A DNA stretch of 64,000 bases, from positions 1,426,001 through 1,490,000 of the forward strand of contig NC_017096.1 of assembly GCF_000284335.1 (NCBI RefSeq), given 5' to 3'. Below the pieces are notes generated by a model, which saw nothing but the letters and a program-made list of their open reading frames with translations, was not told the DNA's origin and did no database searches. The stretch is from Caldisericum exile AZM16c01. GTDB lineage: Bacteria > Caldisericota > Caldisericia > Caldisericales > Caldisericaceae. This document shows positions 1 through 8,781 of the stretch, one piece after another (the stretch's first letter is position 1; each line of letters starts with the position of its first letter). Made by a program: the position numbers and the translations under genes.

Positions 1-1494
1 TACCCAATTGAAAAAGAAATTCTAAGATACACAGATCCTGAAAAGGCAAAAATCTTTGGCTTTTTTGTGTTTAAGAAAGAAGGGCCTATCTACCATGTTG
101 CAATCTCAGACCCCACCAATATCGACACAGTTGACTATGTAAGAGCAGTATATGGAATGAATGTGAAATTTTATGTAACACCAAAGAGTGCAATAATCCA
201 AACAATCGAGAAATACTATGAACTCGAAAACGTAGTTAAAAAGGCGGAAGAGGAATTCACAGATGTTGAGGTAGTAGAAACAGTTGAAGAAAATGATCTT
301 TCAAGATTAAGAATGCTTGGTGAAGATGCACCAGTTGTTAGGCTTGTTAACAGTATTATTTCGCAAGCAATTGTAGAAGGCGCATCTGATATTCATGTGG
401 AACCAATGGAAGACTCGCTAAGAGTGCGCTATAGGATTGATGGTATCTTACATGAAAAGCAAAGATTACCAAAGAGAATCCAACCAGGAGTTATTGCAAG
501 GCTAAAGATTATATCAAACATGGACATTGCAGAACGTAGACTTCCACAAGATGGACGTATTTCTTTAAAGTTTGAAGGGCGACCTGTCGATTTTCGTGTC
601 TCATCGCTTCCTTCAATTTATGGTGAAAAAATCGTATTACGTATCCTTGATAAAACCTCATCAATTAAACCTTTGGAACAACTTGGATTTTCAGAAGAAA
701 ACCTTAAAAAATTTGAAAAAATTATCACTCAGCCTTACGGAATGATTCTTATCTCAGGTCCAACGGGATCTGGTAAAACAACTACACTTTACTCAATTTT
801 AAATAGATTGAACGCACCAACAAAAAATATAATAACTGTTGAGGACCCTGTAGAATACCAATTAAAAGGGATAAACCAGGTTCAGGTAAACGAAAAAGCA
901 GGACTAACTTTTGCAAATGCACTCCGTTCAATTTTACGTCAAGACCCAAACATAATACTTATTGGGGAAATTCGAGATAGAGAAACAGCACAGATTGCAA
1001 TTGAGGCAGCGTTAACAGGACATTTGGTTTTATCAACAATCCATACTAATGATTCCGCATCAATTCCTACACGTCTCATTGATATGGGAATTGAGCCATT
1101 TTTAGTTGCATCATCTTTAATTGGCGCAACTGCGCAACGTCTTATAAGAAAAATTTGCCCCAAATGTAAAGAACCCCACACACCGTCAAAAGACGTCCTT
1201 GAACACCTTGGTTTTGAAGTTCATGAAGGAGTAAATTTTTACAAAGGGGCAGGTTGTGATTTTTGCAGTAACACTGGATACAAAGGGCGTGTTGCAATTT
1301 CAGAAATTTTACCTATTACACCCGAAATCCAACGACTCATTTTAAAACAAGCATCCTCAAAAGAAATCTTATCGGAAGCAAAAAGAATGGGTATGAAGAC
1401 ACTTCTCGACGATGCCTTAATGAAGGCAGCAGAAGGTATCACAACCCTTGAAGAAGTCATAAGAGTAGTCTCAACATTGGAGGTTGCAGAATGA
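1..1494 (+). CDS. pilB: Type IV pilus assembly ATPase PilB (GspE family), 5' end cut by window edge
   Basis: This is the hexameric ATPase that powers pilus extension at the inner membrane. The reading frame is open from base 1; a GTG at 67 is only an internal codon, because the translated sequence before it continues the MshEN/GspE N-terminal domain, so the true start lies to the left of the window. The ATPase core has Walker A GPTGSGKTT near nt 757-783 and a Walker B/Asp box (LIGEIRD) near nt 958-978. A zinc-binding tetracysteine (CPKC near nt 1156-1167, then a second Cys pair near nt 1255-1266), typical of PilB and absent from PilT, follows. The stop overlaps the pilT start, giving translational coupling in a pilB-pilT-pilC operon. 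Function is certain at family level. Confidence 0.96.
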   Translation, partial: YPIEKEILRYTDPEKAKIFGFFVFKKEGPIYHVAISDPTNIDTVDYVRAVYGMNVKFYVTPKSAIIQTIEKYYELENVVKKAEEEFTDVEVVETVEENDLSRLRMLGEDAPVVRLVNSIISQAIVEGASDIHVEPMEDSLRVRYRIDGILHEKQRLPKRIQPGVIARLKIISNMDIAERRLPQDGRISLKFEGRPVDFRVSSLPSIYGEKIVLRILDKTSSIKPLEQLGFSEENLKKFEKIITQPYGMILISGPTGSGKTTTLYSILNRLNAPTKNIITVEDPVEYQLKGINQVQVNEKAGLTFANALRSILRQDPNIILIGEIRDRETAQIAIEAALTGHLVLSTIHTNDSASIPTRLIDMGIEPFLVASSLIGATAQRLIRKICPKCKEPHTPSKDVLEHLGFEVHEGVNFYKGAGCDFCSNTGYKGRVAISEILPITPEIQRLILKQASSKEILSEAKRMGMKTLLDDALMKAAEGITTLEEVIRVVSTLEVAE

Positions 1495-2549
1495 TGAATA
1501 TTAATGAAATTCTAACACTTGCAGCTGACCATAAAGCATCTGATATACATTTAACGGTTGGACTTCCACCCGTTTTAAGGATAAACAAGGAACTTGTTTA
1601 TCTTGAAGCAGACCCCCTTACACCTGAAGATATTGCAGAAATGATGTATTCGATAATGACAGATAAACAAAAGGAACTCTTTAGGGAAAAACTTGAATAC
1701 GATTTTTCTTACGGCCTTAAAGGTCTTGCGCGTTTCAGAGTTAACGTATTCATGCAAAGAGGATCAGTTGCGGCAGCATTTAGAAGAATTCCTTTTGAAA
1801 TTCCGCCACTTGACTCACTTGGTGTCCCAAAGATTGCCCATAAAATAATTGAAGAAGAGCGAGGTTTCGTTCTTGTTACGGGTCCTACAGGGCATGGAAA
1901 ATCAACAACACTTGCGGCAATGATTGACGAAATAAATATGAAATTTTCAAAGCATATCGTGACCATTGAAGATCCAATTGAATACCTCTTTAGGCACAAG
2001 CGGTCCGTGGTTGTTCAGAGAGAGCTTGGCTCAGACACCTTGTCGTTTCCCTCAGCATTACGTGCAGCACTTCGTGAAGATCCAGATGTAATTCTTGTAG
2101 GAGAAATGAGAGACCTTGATACAATTTCAACTGCCTTGACCGCAGCAGAAACAGGACATTTGGTTTTTGCAACACTGCATACGAACTCTGCTGCGCAATC
2201 CATTGATAGAATTGTAGACGTTTTCCCTCCGCATCAACAAGAACAGGTAAAAATGCAACTTTCATCAGTTTTACTTGCAATATTCTCCCAACAACTCATA
2301 CAAAAGAAAGACAAAAAGGGACTTGTTCTTGCAACAGAGGTACTCATTGCAACGCCTGCTGTAAGAAACCTCATAAGAGAAGGAAAGACTCATATGATTC
2401 CGTCAATAATTCAAACCTCATCAAATGTTGGTATGCAAACAATGGAACAATCTCTTAAAGAACTCGTTCTAAGGGGAGACATAACATACGAAGATGGCCT
2501 AAGATACGCATTTAATAAAGAAAACTTTGTACATCTAATGGAAAGGTGA
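1491..2549 (+). CDS. pilT: Type IV pilus retraction ATPase PilT
   Basis: PilT is the retraction motor that depolymerises pili and drives twitching motility and DNA uptake. The 352-residue length is normal for the family. Walker A is GPTGHGKSTT near nt 1883-1912, the Walker B/Asp box is ILVGEMRD near nt 2092-2115, and the PilT-specific retraction motif appears as AVRNLIREGKTHMI near nt 2356-2397. There are two adjacent ATG codons at 1491 and 1494; TGGAGG lies about 8-12 nt upstream. The gene overlaps the pilB stop and is followed after 6 nt by pilC, so the three form one transcription unit. Confidence 0.96.
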   Translation: MMNINEILTLAADHKASDIHLTVGLPPVLRINKELVYLEADPLTPEDIAEMMYSIMTDKQKELFREKLEYDFSYGLKGLARFRVNVFMQRGSVAAAFRRIPFEIPPLDSLGVPKIAHKIIEEERGFVLVTGPTGHGKSTTLAAMIDEINMKFSKHIVTIEDPIEYLFRHKRSVVVQRELGSDTLSFPSALRAALREDPDVILVGEMRDLDTISTALTAAETGHLVFATLHTNSAAQSIDRIVDVFPPHQQEQVKMQLSSVLLAIFSQQLIQKKDKKGLVLATEVLIATPAVRNLIREGKTHMIPSIIQTSSNVGMQTMEQSLKELVLRGDITYEDGLRYAFNKENFVHLMER

Positions 2550-2555
2550 TGGGAT

Positions 2556-3782
2556 ATGCCACAATTCGAATACAAAGTAATTACAGCATCGGGCGGTGCT
2601 TTAACGGGCCGCTTAGAAGGGAATAGCGTTCAAGATGCTGCAGAAATTTTACGAAGTAAAGGATACAGGATTATATACATAAAGGAATTGAGAGGTCTAT
2701 CCTTTGGTAGAAAAAGATCCGAAGGCGGATTTCTTTCACGCTTTCAAGGTGTTAGCGTAAGAGACCTTTCCATTTTCACAAACCAATTTGGCACAATGCT
2801 CAATGCGGGGCTTTCAATCTCAAGAGCACTTGCCGTCCTCGAAAAACAGACTTCAAACCCGAAACTTGTTTCTATTATAAGAGAACTTGGTGAAGAGGTT
2901 AAAAAAGGAAATCAACTATCGGCTGCACTTAAAAAGTTCCCGCAGGTATTTTCACCGCTTTATATAAGCATGGTGCAAGCAGGTGAAACATCAGGTAATT
3001 TAGGACAAGCGCTCATCACAATGAGTTCTTTCTTGCAGAGAGATTACGAAACGAGGAACAAAATAAAAGGTGCGATGACATACCCTGTTGCAGTACTTGG
3101 GTTTGCAATTCTTATTGTAGTTGGACTTTTTATTTTTGTCATACCTACTTTTGAAGGCTTCCTAACCGAATTAGGCGCACCACTTCCTGCAATTACAAAG
3201 ATGATATTTGCTTTTGCAAATTTTCTTATTCACTACATATGGGTTATTATTGCAATCATTATTGCTTCAATAATTGCATTTAGAAGATGGGTGAGAACAC
3301 CTGGTGGAAGAAGAAGTGTTGATGCACTAAAGCTAAGGATGCCTCTTATATCTCAATTAACACTTAAATCTTCAATGGCAAGGTTCTCTGACACACTTGC
3401 AACATTATTTTCAGCAGGTATTCCTATCATTGATTGCCTACAAACCGTTAGAGGCGTTATCGATAATGTGATTATTGCAGAAAAAATTGATGGTATCATT
3501 GATGCAATTAAAAAGGGCGAGGCACTTTCTTCTGCACTTGAAAAAAGTGGGATGTTTACTCCAATGGTATATGATATGACTGCAATTGGTGAAGAAAGTG
3601 GTAGCCTTGATAAAATGCTAAAGAAAGTTTCAGAATTTTATAATGAAGAGGTAAATTATCTTATAAACAATATTTCCGCACTTATTAATCCAATAATGAT
3701 GGTCGGTGTTGGAGGACTCATTGGAGGAACTCTTATAGGACTGTATCTTCCAGTCTTCCAGATGGCTTCGTATATTAAGTAG
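2556..3782 (+). CDS. pilC: Type IV pilus inner-membrane platform protein PilC (GspF family)
   Basis: PilC is the polytopic platform that couples the PilB/PilT motors to the pilin fibre. Two GspF domains are visible, roughly residues 65-190 and 270-400, each with the family's QxGxxLxAGxxxxxAL-like start (FTNQFGTMLNAGLSISRAL and FSDTLATLFSAGIPIIDCL). Membrane segments lie after each first helix bundle and at the extreme C-terminus. The 408-residue length is typical. An AAAGGTGATGGG ribosome-binding stretch precedes ATG 2556. It is the last gene of the operon; no pilin gene is seen before the repeat region that follows. Confidence 0.95.
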   Translation: MPQFEYKVITASGGALTGRLEGNSVQDAAEILRSKGYRIIYIKELRGLSFGRKRSEGGFLSRFQGVSVRDLSIFTNQFGTMLNAGLSISRALAVLEKQTSNPKLVSIIRELGEEVKKGNQLSAALKKFPQVFSPLYISMVQAGETSGNLGQALITMSSFLQRDYETRNKIKGAMTYPVAVLGFAILIVVGLFIFVIPTFEGFLTELGAPLPAITKMIFAFANFLIHYIWVIIAIIIASIIAFRRWVRTPGGRRSVDALKLRMPLISQLTLKSSMARFSDTLATLFSAGIPIIDCLQTVRGVIDNVIIAEKIDGIIDAIKKGEALSSALEKSGMFTPMVYDMTAIGEESGSLDKMLKKVSEFYNEEVNYLINNISALINPIMMVGVGGLIGGTLIGLYLPVFQMASYIK

Positions 3783-4305
3783 TAAAACTCTCTTTTTGCA
3801 ATTGTATATCATAGTGAAGGTAAGTAAGAATTCTGCCATTCCAGAAGCTTTAGCCTGAGGAATACCTAATTTAAAGGAGGATTAATAAAGTTCTCCTCGA
3901 AATCTTTCTTAAATGGTAAAGAGTTTTTTCTGGGACGTTGAGTGGATTGTTTCCCTTTCAGGTTTTTTGGCATTTCATGGAGCAAATAAAATTAGCGAGG
4001 AGGAATCTCATCTTTTAATTAGAGGGGGACTTACAATTCTCCCCCTCTAACTCCCCCTTAAAGGCTAAGAAAATTTTTTATTTTTAGGGTGGAGTTGGAG
4101 GAGGGTATCCTAATTTAGAGGGGGACCTATAAGGCTCCCCCTCTAACTCCCCCTGAAAGGAGGAGATCCCTCACATTCGTTCGGGATGACTTCAGTTAGA
4201 AAGGGGCACATCCCCTTTCTAACTTACCCCTAAGGATAAAAAGATTTTTAATGTTTATGGGGGGGTACTGAGGGGGGTATTTCCCCCTCAGATTTAAAAG
4301 ATTAC
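3783..4305. repeat. Intergenic interspersed repeat cluster R1 between pilC and hicA
   Basis: No gene seen. The stretch is built from the genome's G/C-run repeats. Two AGAGGGGGA...TCCCCCTCT hairpins stand at 4021-4048 and 4117-4144 (9-bp stems, 10-nt loops). A longer TTAGAAAGGGG-CACAT-CCCCTTTCTAA hairpin (11-bp stem) stands at about 4196-4222. A diverged copy of the CATTCCGAAG...TGAGGAAT module lies at about 3829-3867. The segment 4161-4250 recurs almost unchanged in inverted orientation at about 25455-25545. The hairpins lie between the convergent ends of pilC and hicA and may act as bidirectional terminators. Confidence 0.8.
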
Positions 4306-4527
4306 TTATTTTTCTAACAACTTATTGAAATCATTGTAATCTATTCCCATCTGCTTTAAGATGCTTCTGAAAGTTCCCAAAGGAATTTCCTTTTTGTTCA
4401 TAGGAAGTATTACAATTTTACCAATTTCGTTTTTAAATTTACCGTGAGAACCTTTTTGAGAAACAAGTTTAAAATTAAGCTTCTTTAGTACCACTATAAT
4501 TTCATCTGATGAATATAATTTAGACAT
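4306..4527 (-). CDS. hicA: HicA-family toxin (YcfA-like mRNA interferase)
   Basis: HicA proteins are small double-stranded-RNA-binding-fold ribonucleases that cleave mRNA and are neutralised by HicB. This 73-residue protein has the family layout: an N-terminal helix with the L..LNF segment, then the conserved GSHGKFKN stretch containing the catalytic His near residue 28, followed by the PMNKKEIPLGTFRSILKQMGI segment typical of HicA C-termini. It follows hicB on the same strand, with its start overlapping the hicB stop by 8 nt. The hicB-first order is less common than hicA-first. Confidence 0.88.
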   Translation of the reverse strand: MSKLYSSDEIIVVLKKLNFKLVSQKGSHGKFKNEIGKIVILPMNKKEIPLGTFRSILKQMGIDYNDFNKLLEK

Positions 4528-4726
4528 TTATGCTCTCTTTACCAAGCATTACTCTATCTACCTTTTGTAACTCAATATTCTCGCCCTCTAAATACAGTTC
4601 AACAGCTTCTCTGAGATTCTTAATCGCTTCATCAATTGTTTCACCAAATGAAGAAACCTCAACATTTAGACATTGAGCAACATAATATTTGCCCTCCTGC
4701 CACAAAACAAAATCTATTTCTTTCAC
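4520..4726 (-). CDS. hicB: HicB-family antitoxin
   Basis: This is a 68-residue partner of HicA with the partially degraded RNase-H-like HicB fold: the KYYVAQCLNVEVSSFGETIDEAIKNL region matches the YVA.CPE...S.G.T.EEA..NL pattern of the family. The protein ends shortly after the fold, so the extra C-terminal DNA-binding helix-turn-helix or ribbon-helix-helix of some HicB proteins is missing. The start is GTG, fixed by a strong TAGGAGGTGAG ribosome-binding site at 4730-4740. Autoregulation is usual for such pairs, but without the DNA-binding tail it may be weak here. Confidence 0.88.
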   Translation of the reverse strand: MKEIDFVLWQEGKYYVAQCLNVEVSSFGETIDEAIKNLREAVELYLEGENIELQKVDRVMLGKESINV

Positions 4727-5121
4727 TTGCTCACCTCCTATACTAATAAGACGCCTTCAACTATAATAAGCATTATTCTATTCTTCGTTTATATCATAAT
4801 ACAAATCCATAAAAAATCAACGAATTAGACATAAATAAAAGTAAATTTTACAATTATTATACCTGTCTTTTTTTACTTCTCAAGGTAACAAACATACACC
4901 TCTTATTCAACTTCCCTTTAACGGCAGAGATTTCCCCTCACTGCGTCCGTCCGAAATGACTCACACTTCGTCATTCCGAAGGAGCGTAAGCGACTGAGGA
5001 ATCTCATCTTTTAATTAGAGGGGGACTTACGATTCTCCCCCTCTAACTTCCCCTTTCAGGGAGAGTATTTTTGTTTTTTGTAGTGGAGTATTAAGGAAGT
5101 TTGCATACCTCCTTGATTTGG
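4727..5121. repeat. Intergenic region with interspersed repeat cluster R2
   Basis: Bases 4741-4860 are A+T-rich and hold the presumed hicBA promoter, including a small AATAA-N3-TTATT inverted repeat near 4762-4778 that could be an operator. From about 4910 to 5065 there is a copy of the interspersed repeat: TTCGTCATTCCGAA at 4967-4980, then the GGAGCG...GAGGAATCTC module, then the AGAGGGGGA...TCCCCCTCT hairpin (5017-5044). The 4967-4980 motif is an exact match to the deduced target of the IS110 element further along. No gene recognised. Confidence 0.75.
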
Positions 5122-6075
5122 TTAGCTTTCTTTCTTGTAAGGTACTCCGTCTGCAGCAGGACCGATTGCCTTTCCTACAACACCAATAAGTGCACCAATG
5201 GTAAGGATATATGGTAATGCAAGATAGAAACCCACAGGAATCTTTGCTGCAATTCCCTTGGCAATAGCCTGAAGTAAGAACTGCAAAACCTGTGCAGAAG
5301 CAAAGAGGAATGTTGCCCACATTGCACCGATTGGAGTCCATTTACCAAATATCATAGCGGCAAGTCCAATAAACCCCTTACCTGCGGCCATTCCTGTCTC
5401 AACAAAAGATGACATTGTGCCTAAAGAAAGTGCAACTCCACCCAGGGCTGCAATAATACTTCCTAAAATAACTGCAAACCATTTGATTCTCATAACGTTA
5501 ACTCCAAGCGTCTCTGCAGCAAGGGGATATTCACCAACCGATCGAATCCTTAATCCCAAAACAGTGTGGTAAAGAAGGAAGTGCAATACAAAAACAAGAA
5601 TAAGAGATAGCCATATAAATATATGAAGATGTGCAAATGCTCCAAGAATCGGGATTCCTTCCAAAAATTTTAGATTTACTAAATGTTTCGGATCGCCAAA
5701 ATACGGAACTGTTGGCGAGTATCCAGTTGTCTTAAAGATCCATTCAAGGAAATACCTTATGCCGCCTGCTGCAACGACATTTATAGCAACACCTGAAACA
5801 ATCTGATCGCCTGCCCATTTTACTGTAATATAAGCATGGAATGCACCAAGAAGCGCTCCAATACCGATACCCCAAAGCAGTCCTACCCAGGGATTCCTTG
5901 ATACAAACGCACCCCATACACCAAAAAATGCTGCAAATCGCATAATACCTTCTAAGGCGATATTTACAACGCCTGCATTTTCAGAAATTACACCCCCAAG
6001 TGCTGCAAATAAAATTGGTGCAGCAAAATCAAGCATCTGTGCTAAAGATTGGTTAATTAAAAATGTCCAGTTCAT
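5122..6075 (-). CDS. ABC transporter permease, nucleoside/BMP type (NupQ-like)
   Basis: This is a 317-residue polytopic membrane protein of the BPD_transp_2 family (branched-chain amino acid/ribose/nucleoside permeases). The N-terminal ENAGVVNIALEGIM segment, around residues 32-45, is the hallmark of the second permease of nucleoside importers such as B. subtilis NupQ. About eight to ten hydrophobic segments are seen. It is the last gene of the lipoprotein-ATPase-permease-permease operon and overlaps the preceding permease gene by 4 nt. The substrate (nucleosides, purines or inosine-like compounds) is inferred from family only. Confidence 0.92.
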   Translation of the reverse strand: MNWTFLINQSLAQMLDFAAPILFAALGGVISENAGVVNIALEGIMRFAAFFGVWGAFVSRNPWVGLLWGIGIGALLGAFHAYITVKWAGDQIVSGVAINVVAAGGIRYFLEWIFKTTGYSPTVPYFGDPKHLVNLKFLEGIPILGAFAHLHIFIWLSLILVFVLHFLLYHTVLGLRIRSVGEYPLAAETLGVNVMRIKWFAVILGSIIAALGGVALSLGTMSSFVETGMAAGKGFIGLAAMIFGKWTPIGAMWATFLFASAQVLQFLLQAIAKGIAAKIPVGFYLALPYILTIGALIGVVGKAIGPAADGVPYKKES

Positions 6076-7196
6076 GCTACACCTTCCTTTTTTCTAACAA
6101 GAACTTTTGTAAGCATATACCTTATAAGTTCATTTAAAGCAATAAATGCAACAATAAGCCCTTCAATTATGGCAGGGAATGTCTTAGGAATTCGAGCAAG
6201 TTGCACTGCTGTTGCACCAGTCCTTAGAGCACCTATAAGTATTGATGAAAATAAGATACCTACAGGTTCATTTCCACCAATAAGAGCAACTGCAATTCCA
6301 TCAAAACCATACCCACCTTCAAACACTGGTGGATACTGTCCCAAAAAACCTAAAACAACAAAAGAGCCACCAAGCGCTGCAATTGCTCCACTTATAAACA
6401 TAATTTGCATTATTCTTTTTTCAGTATTAACACCGCCAATCTTTGGTGCTTCCATATTGGTAATTGCCGTATATCCCATTGCTCTTAACTCATAACCAAA
6501 TACTGTCCTGTATAGTATAAACCACGCAATATAAATAATAACAAACATTATAAGAATGCTAATATTAAGTCTTGTACCCGGTAGAATTATAGGGAGCCTT
6601 GCAGAAGGCGAAACATAAGGAGTTCCTGAAACTCCTGTAGCGACATCGGCAGCCATTGGGCCTGTTACAAGCCACCCTTCAATGAGATGAAAAGCAATCC
6701 AGTTTAGCATTATTGTAACAATCGTTTCGTTTATACCTTTCTTTGCCTTTAAATAACCTGCAATAAGTCCCCATATTCCACCCACAATTATTACCATTAT
6801 CAAGATTATAGGAATATGGATTATTCCAGGTAAATCATAAAGTGGTTTCCAATACCCAAAGAATGCTGCAGTTATAGCACCTACTATAAACTGACCTTCT
6901 GCACCGATAGAGAAGAGTCCTGCACGCGCTGGAAGTGCAAAGGCAAGACCCGTGGAAAGAAAAAGTGCTGTGTAAAGAAGCATTTCCGCAAAATGACTAA
7001 TAAAATAAGGCCCTGGAATGAGTCCAGATGCACTAAACATCAACTTATACGCAAGAAACGGATCTCGTCCCGTTGATGCAATAAATATTGCACCAAAAAT
7101 GAGAGCAATAATTATGGAAGTAATTGGGACTAAGATATTCATCCACCAATTTTCTTCACGCCTGTGCACAAAAATCTTATAAAAAACCTCTTTCAT
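6072..7196 (-). CDS. ABC transporter permease, nucleoside/BMP type (NupP-like)
   Basis: This is a 374-residue permease of the BPD_transp_2 family and the larger of the two membrane subunits, as in NupP/YufP. A short cytoplasmic N-terminus precedes a first membrane helix near residues 20-42. The GLAFALPARAGLFSIGAEGQ segment, around residues 83-102, matches the conserved FNIG.EGQ motif of such permeases. It overlaps both neighbours by 4 nt (ATPase gene upstream, second permease downstream), indicating tight translational coupling and probably 1:1 subunit synthesis. Confidence 0.92.
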   Translation of the reverse strand: MKEVFYKIFVHRREENWWMNILVPITSIIIALIFGAIFIASTGRDPFLAYKLMFSASGLIPGPYFISHFAEMLLYTALFLSTGLAFALPARAGLFSIGAEGQFIVGAITAAFFGYWKPLYDLPGIIHIPIILIMVIIVGGIWGLIAGYLKAKKGINETIVTIMLNWIAFHLIEGWLVTGPMAADVATGVSGTPYVSPSARLPIILPGTRLNISILIMFVIIYIAWFILYRTVFGYELRAMGYTAITNMEAPKIGGVNTEKRIMQIMFISGAIAALGGSFVVLGFLGQYPPVFEGGYGFDGIAVALIGGNEPVGILFSSILIGALRTGATAVQLARIPKTFPAIIEGLIVAFIALNELIRYMLTKVLVRKKEGVA

Positions 7197-8713
7197 TGTA
7201 GCACCTTCCTTTTGAGGCCGAGCATCATTTCACCAAGTTCTTCTTCGGTAGTCTCCTCAGGTATTGTTTCGCCTACGATTTCTCCCTTATATAGAACAAG
7301 AATTCTATCGGCAAGTCCCATAACCTCTGAAAGCTCCAAAGAAATGAGAAGTATACCAATACCTTTTTTCTTTTCCTCGATGAGCCAACGATAAACGAAT
7401 TCCATTGCGCCAACATCAAGACCGCGAGTAGGTTGGGACGCAAGCAAAAACCTGTGTTTTGCCGAAAGTTCTCTTGCCAAAATTATCTTTTGCTGGTTTC
7501 CACCAGAGAAATTCTGTGCTTTCATGTAAGGTTCTGGTGGTCGCACGTCAAATTCCTGAAGTTTTCTTGTTGCATATTCGTCAATCGCCATATCATTAAG
7601 GATTCCTTTATTTGAAAAAGGATAAAGCGTATGACTTCCTAAGATAATATTCTCTCTTGCTCGATATTGTAAAATGAGACCTCTTCTTTTTCTGTCCTCT
7701 GTAATATATGCTAACCCCTTCTTTCTAACTTCATAAGGTGTCACAAATTTCATTTCCTCACCGTTAATTGCAATTGACCCCTTAATTGGTCTATAGAATC
7801 CAAGAATTGTATTTACAAGTTCTGCTTGTCCGTTCCCTTCAACACCAGCAATTGCAACAATTTCCCCTTCACGCACTTTGAAACTCACATCTTTCAACCC
7901 AATAACTCCTCGCATGTTCTTAACGGTTAGATTCTTAACTTCGAAAACAATATTCCCTGGTTTTGCAGGGACTCTTTCAATTTCAAGAACCACTTCACGC
8001 CCAACCATCATTCTTGCAAGTTCTCTTTCGTTTGTATTCTCTTTCCTTACGACACCTTGAACTTTGCCTCTTCTCATAACTGCAATTCTATCGGCAATCT
8101 CCATTACTTCGTTTAATTTGTGTGAAATGAAAATAATAGTCTTACCAGATTCTTTTAATTTTCTCAAAGTTTTAAAGAGTTCTTCTGTTTCCTCTGGAGT
8201 TAAAACTGCTGTTGGCTCATCAAAAATGAGGATTTCTGCACCACGCCTTAAGATCTTTAAAATTTCAACCCTTTGTTGAATTCCAACAGGAAGGTTTTCT
8301 ACTTTCTCTGTCGGGTCAACAACAAGAGCATAACGCTCGGAGAGTTCTTTAACTTCTCTCACTGCCATATTGTAATCAAACACAAAACCATACTTCCTTG
8401 GCTCATCTCCTAAAACCACATTCTCGGTTACGGTAAATCTCGGAATAAGCATAAATTCCTGATGAACCATTCCAATTTTTAAGTTGATTGCATCTTTTGA
8501 ATCTTTAATGTGTGCTTTATTGCCAAATACATAAATATTTCCCGAGTCTGGCAGATACAATCCGTATACAATCTTCATTAATGTTGATTTACCAGCACCG
8601 TTTTCCCCTACAATTGCAAAAATCTCGCCTTTCTCAATTGATAAACTTACATTATCATTTGCAAGAACATTTGGAAACCGTTTAACAATATTCTCAACTC
8701 TTAGCGCTTCCAC
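7193..8713 (-). CDS. Nucleoside ABC transporter ATPase, two fused ABC domains (NupO-like)
   Basis: This is a 506-residue protein with two nucleotide-binding domains in tandem, as in sugar/nucleoside importers of the RbsA/NupO type. Domain 1 has Walker A GENGAGKST near residues 36-44, and the Walker B/D region LIFDEPTAVLTPEE near residues 161-174. Domain 2 has a degenerate P-loop (GVEGNGQAEL) and signature SGGNQQK, with Walker B degenerate (FLLASQPTRGLDVG). This asymmetry is normal for the family. The gene lies 68 nt after the lipoprotein gene, separated from it by a terminator-like hairpin, and overlaps the next permease gene. Confidence 0.94.
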   Translation of the reverse strand: MEALRVENIVKRFPNVLANDNVSLSIEKGEIFAIVGENGAGKSTLMKIVYGLYLPDSGNIYVFGNKAHIKDSKDAINLKIGMVHQEFMLIPRFTVTENVVLGDEPRKYGFVFDYNMAVREVKELSERYALVVDPTEKVENLPVGIQQRVEILKILRRGAEILIFDEPTAVLTPEETEELFKTLRKLKESGKTIIFISHKLNEVMEIADRIAVMRRGKVQGVVRKENTNERELARMMVGREVVLEIERVPAKPGNIVFEVKNLTVKNMRGVIGLKDVSFKVREGEIVAIAGVEGNGQAELVNTILGFYRPIKGSIAINGEEMKFVTPYEVRKKGLAYITEDRKRRGLILQYRARENIILGSHTLYPFSNKGILNDMAIDEYATRKLQEFDVRPPEPYMKAQNFSGGNQQKIILARELSAKHRFLLASQPTRGLDVGAMEFVYRWLIEEKKKGIGILLISLELSEVMGLADRILVLYKGEIVGETIPEETTEEELGEMMLGLKRKVLQ

Positions 8714-8730
8714 ATTTAGCCTCCATATAT

Positions 8731-8763
8731 AAAAAATGCGGGCAGGCTAATAATAACCTGCCC
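8731..8763 (-). terminator. Hairpin plus T-run between BMP lipoprotein and ATPase genes
   Basis: Read on the minus strand, GGGCAGG (8757-8763) and CCTGCCC (8740-8746) form a 7-bp G/C-rich stem with a 10-nt loop, followed within 3 nt by a T-run (8731-8736). It sits immediately after the lipoprotein stop and before the ATPase start. As an internal, partly read-through terminator it would let the binding protein be made in excess over the membrane complex, a common arrangement in importer operons. Confidence 0.8.
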
Positions 8764-8781
8764 TTCGTATTTAACTAACTA

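Noticed and set aside
3783-5065. Repeat clusters considered as a CRISPR array
   Set aside because: Units are of mixed type and spacing, with no regular repeat-spacer alternation and no cas genes.
5027-5341. Minus-strand frame of 104 codons within and past the permease gene
   Set aside because: It lies in another frame of the permease and ends inside the repeat cluster; its Cys-rich translation is typical of a shadow frame.
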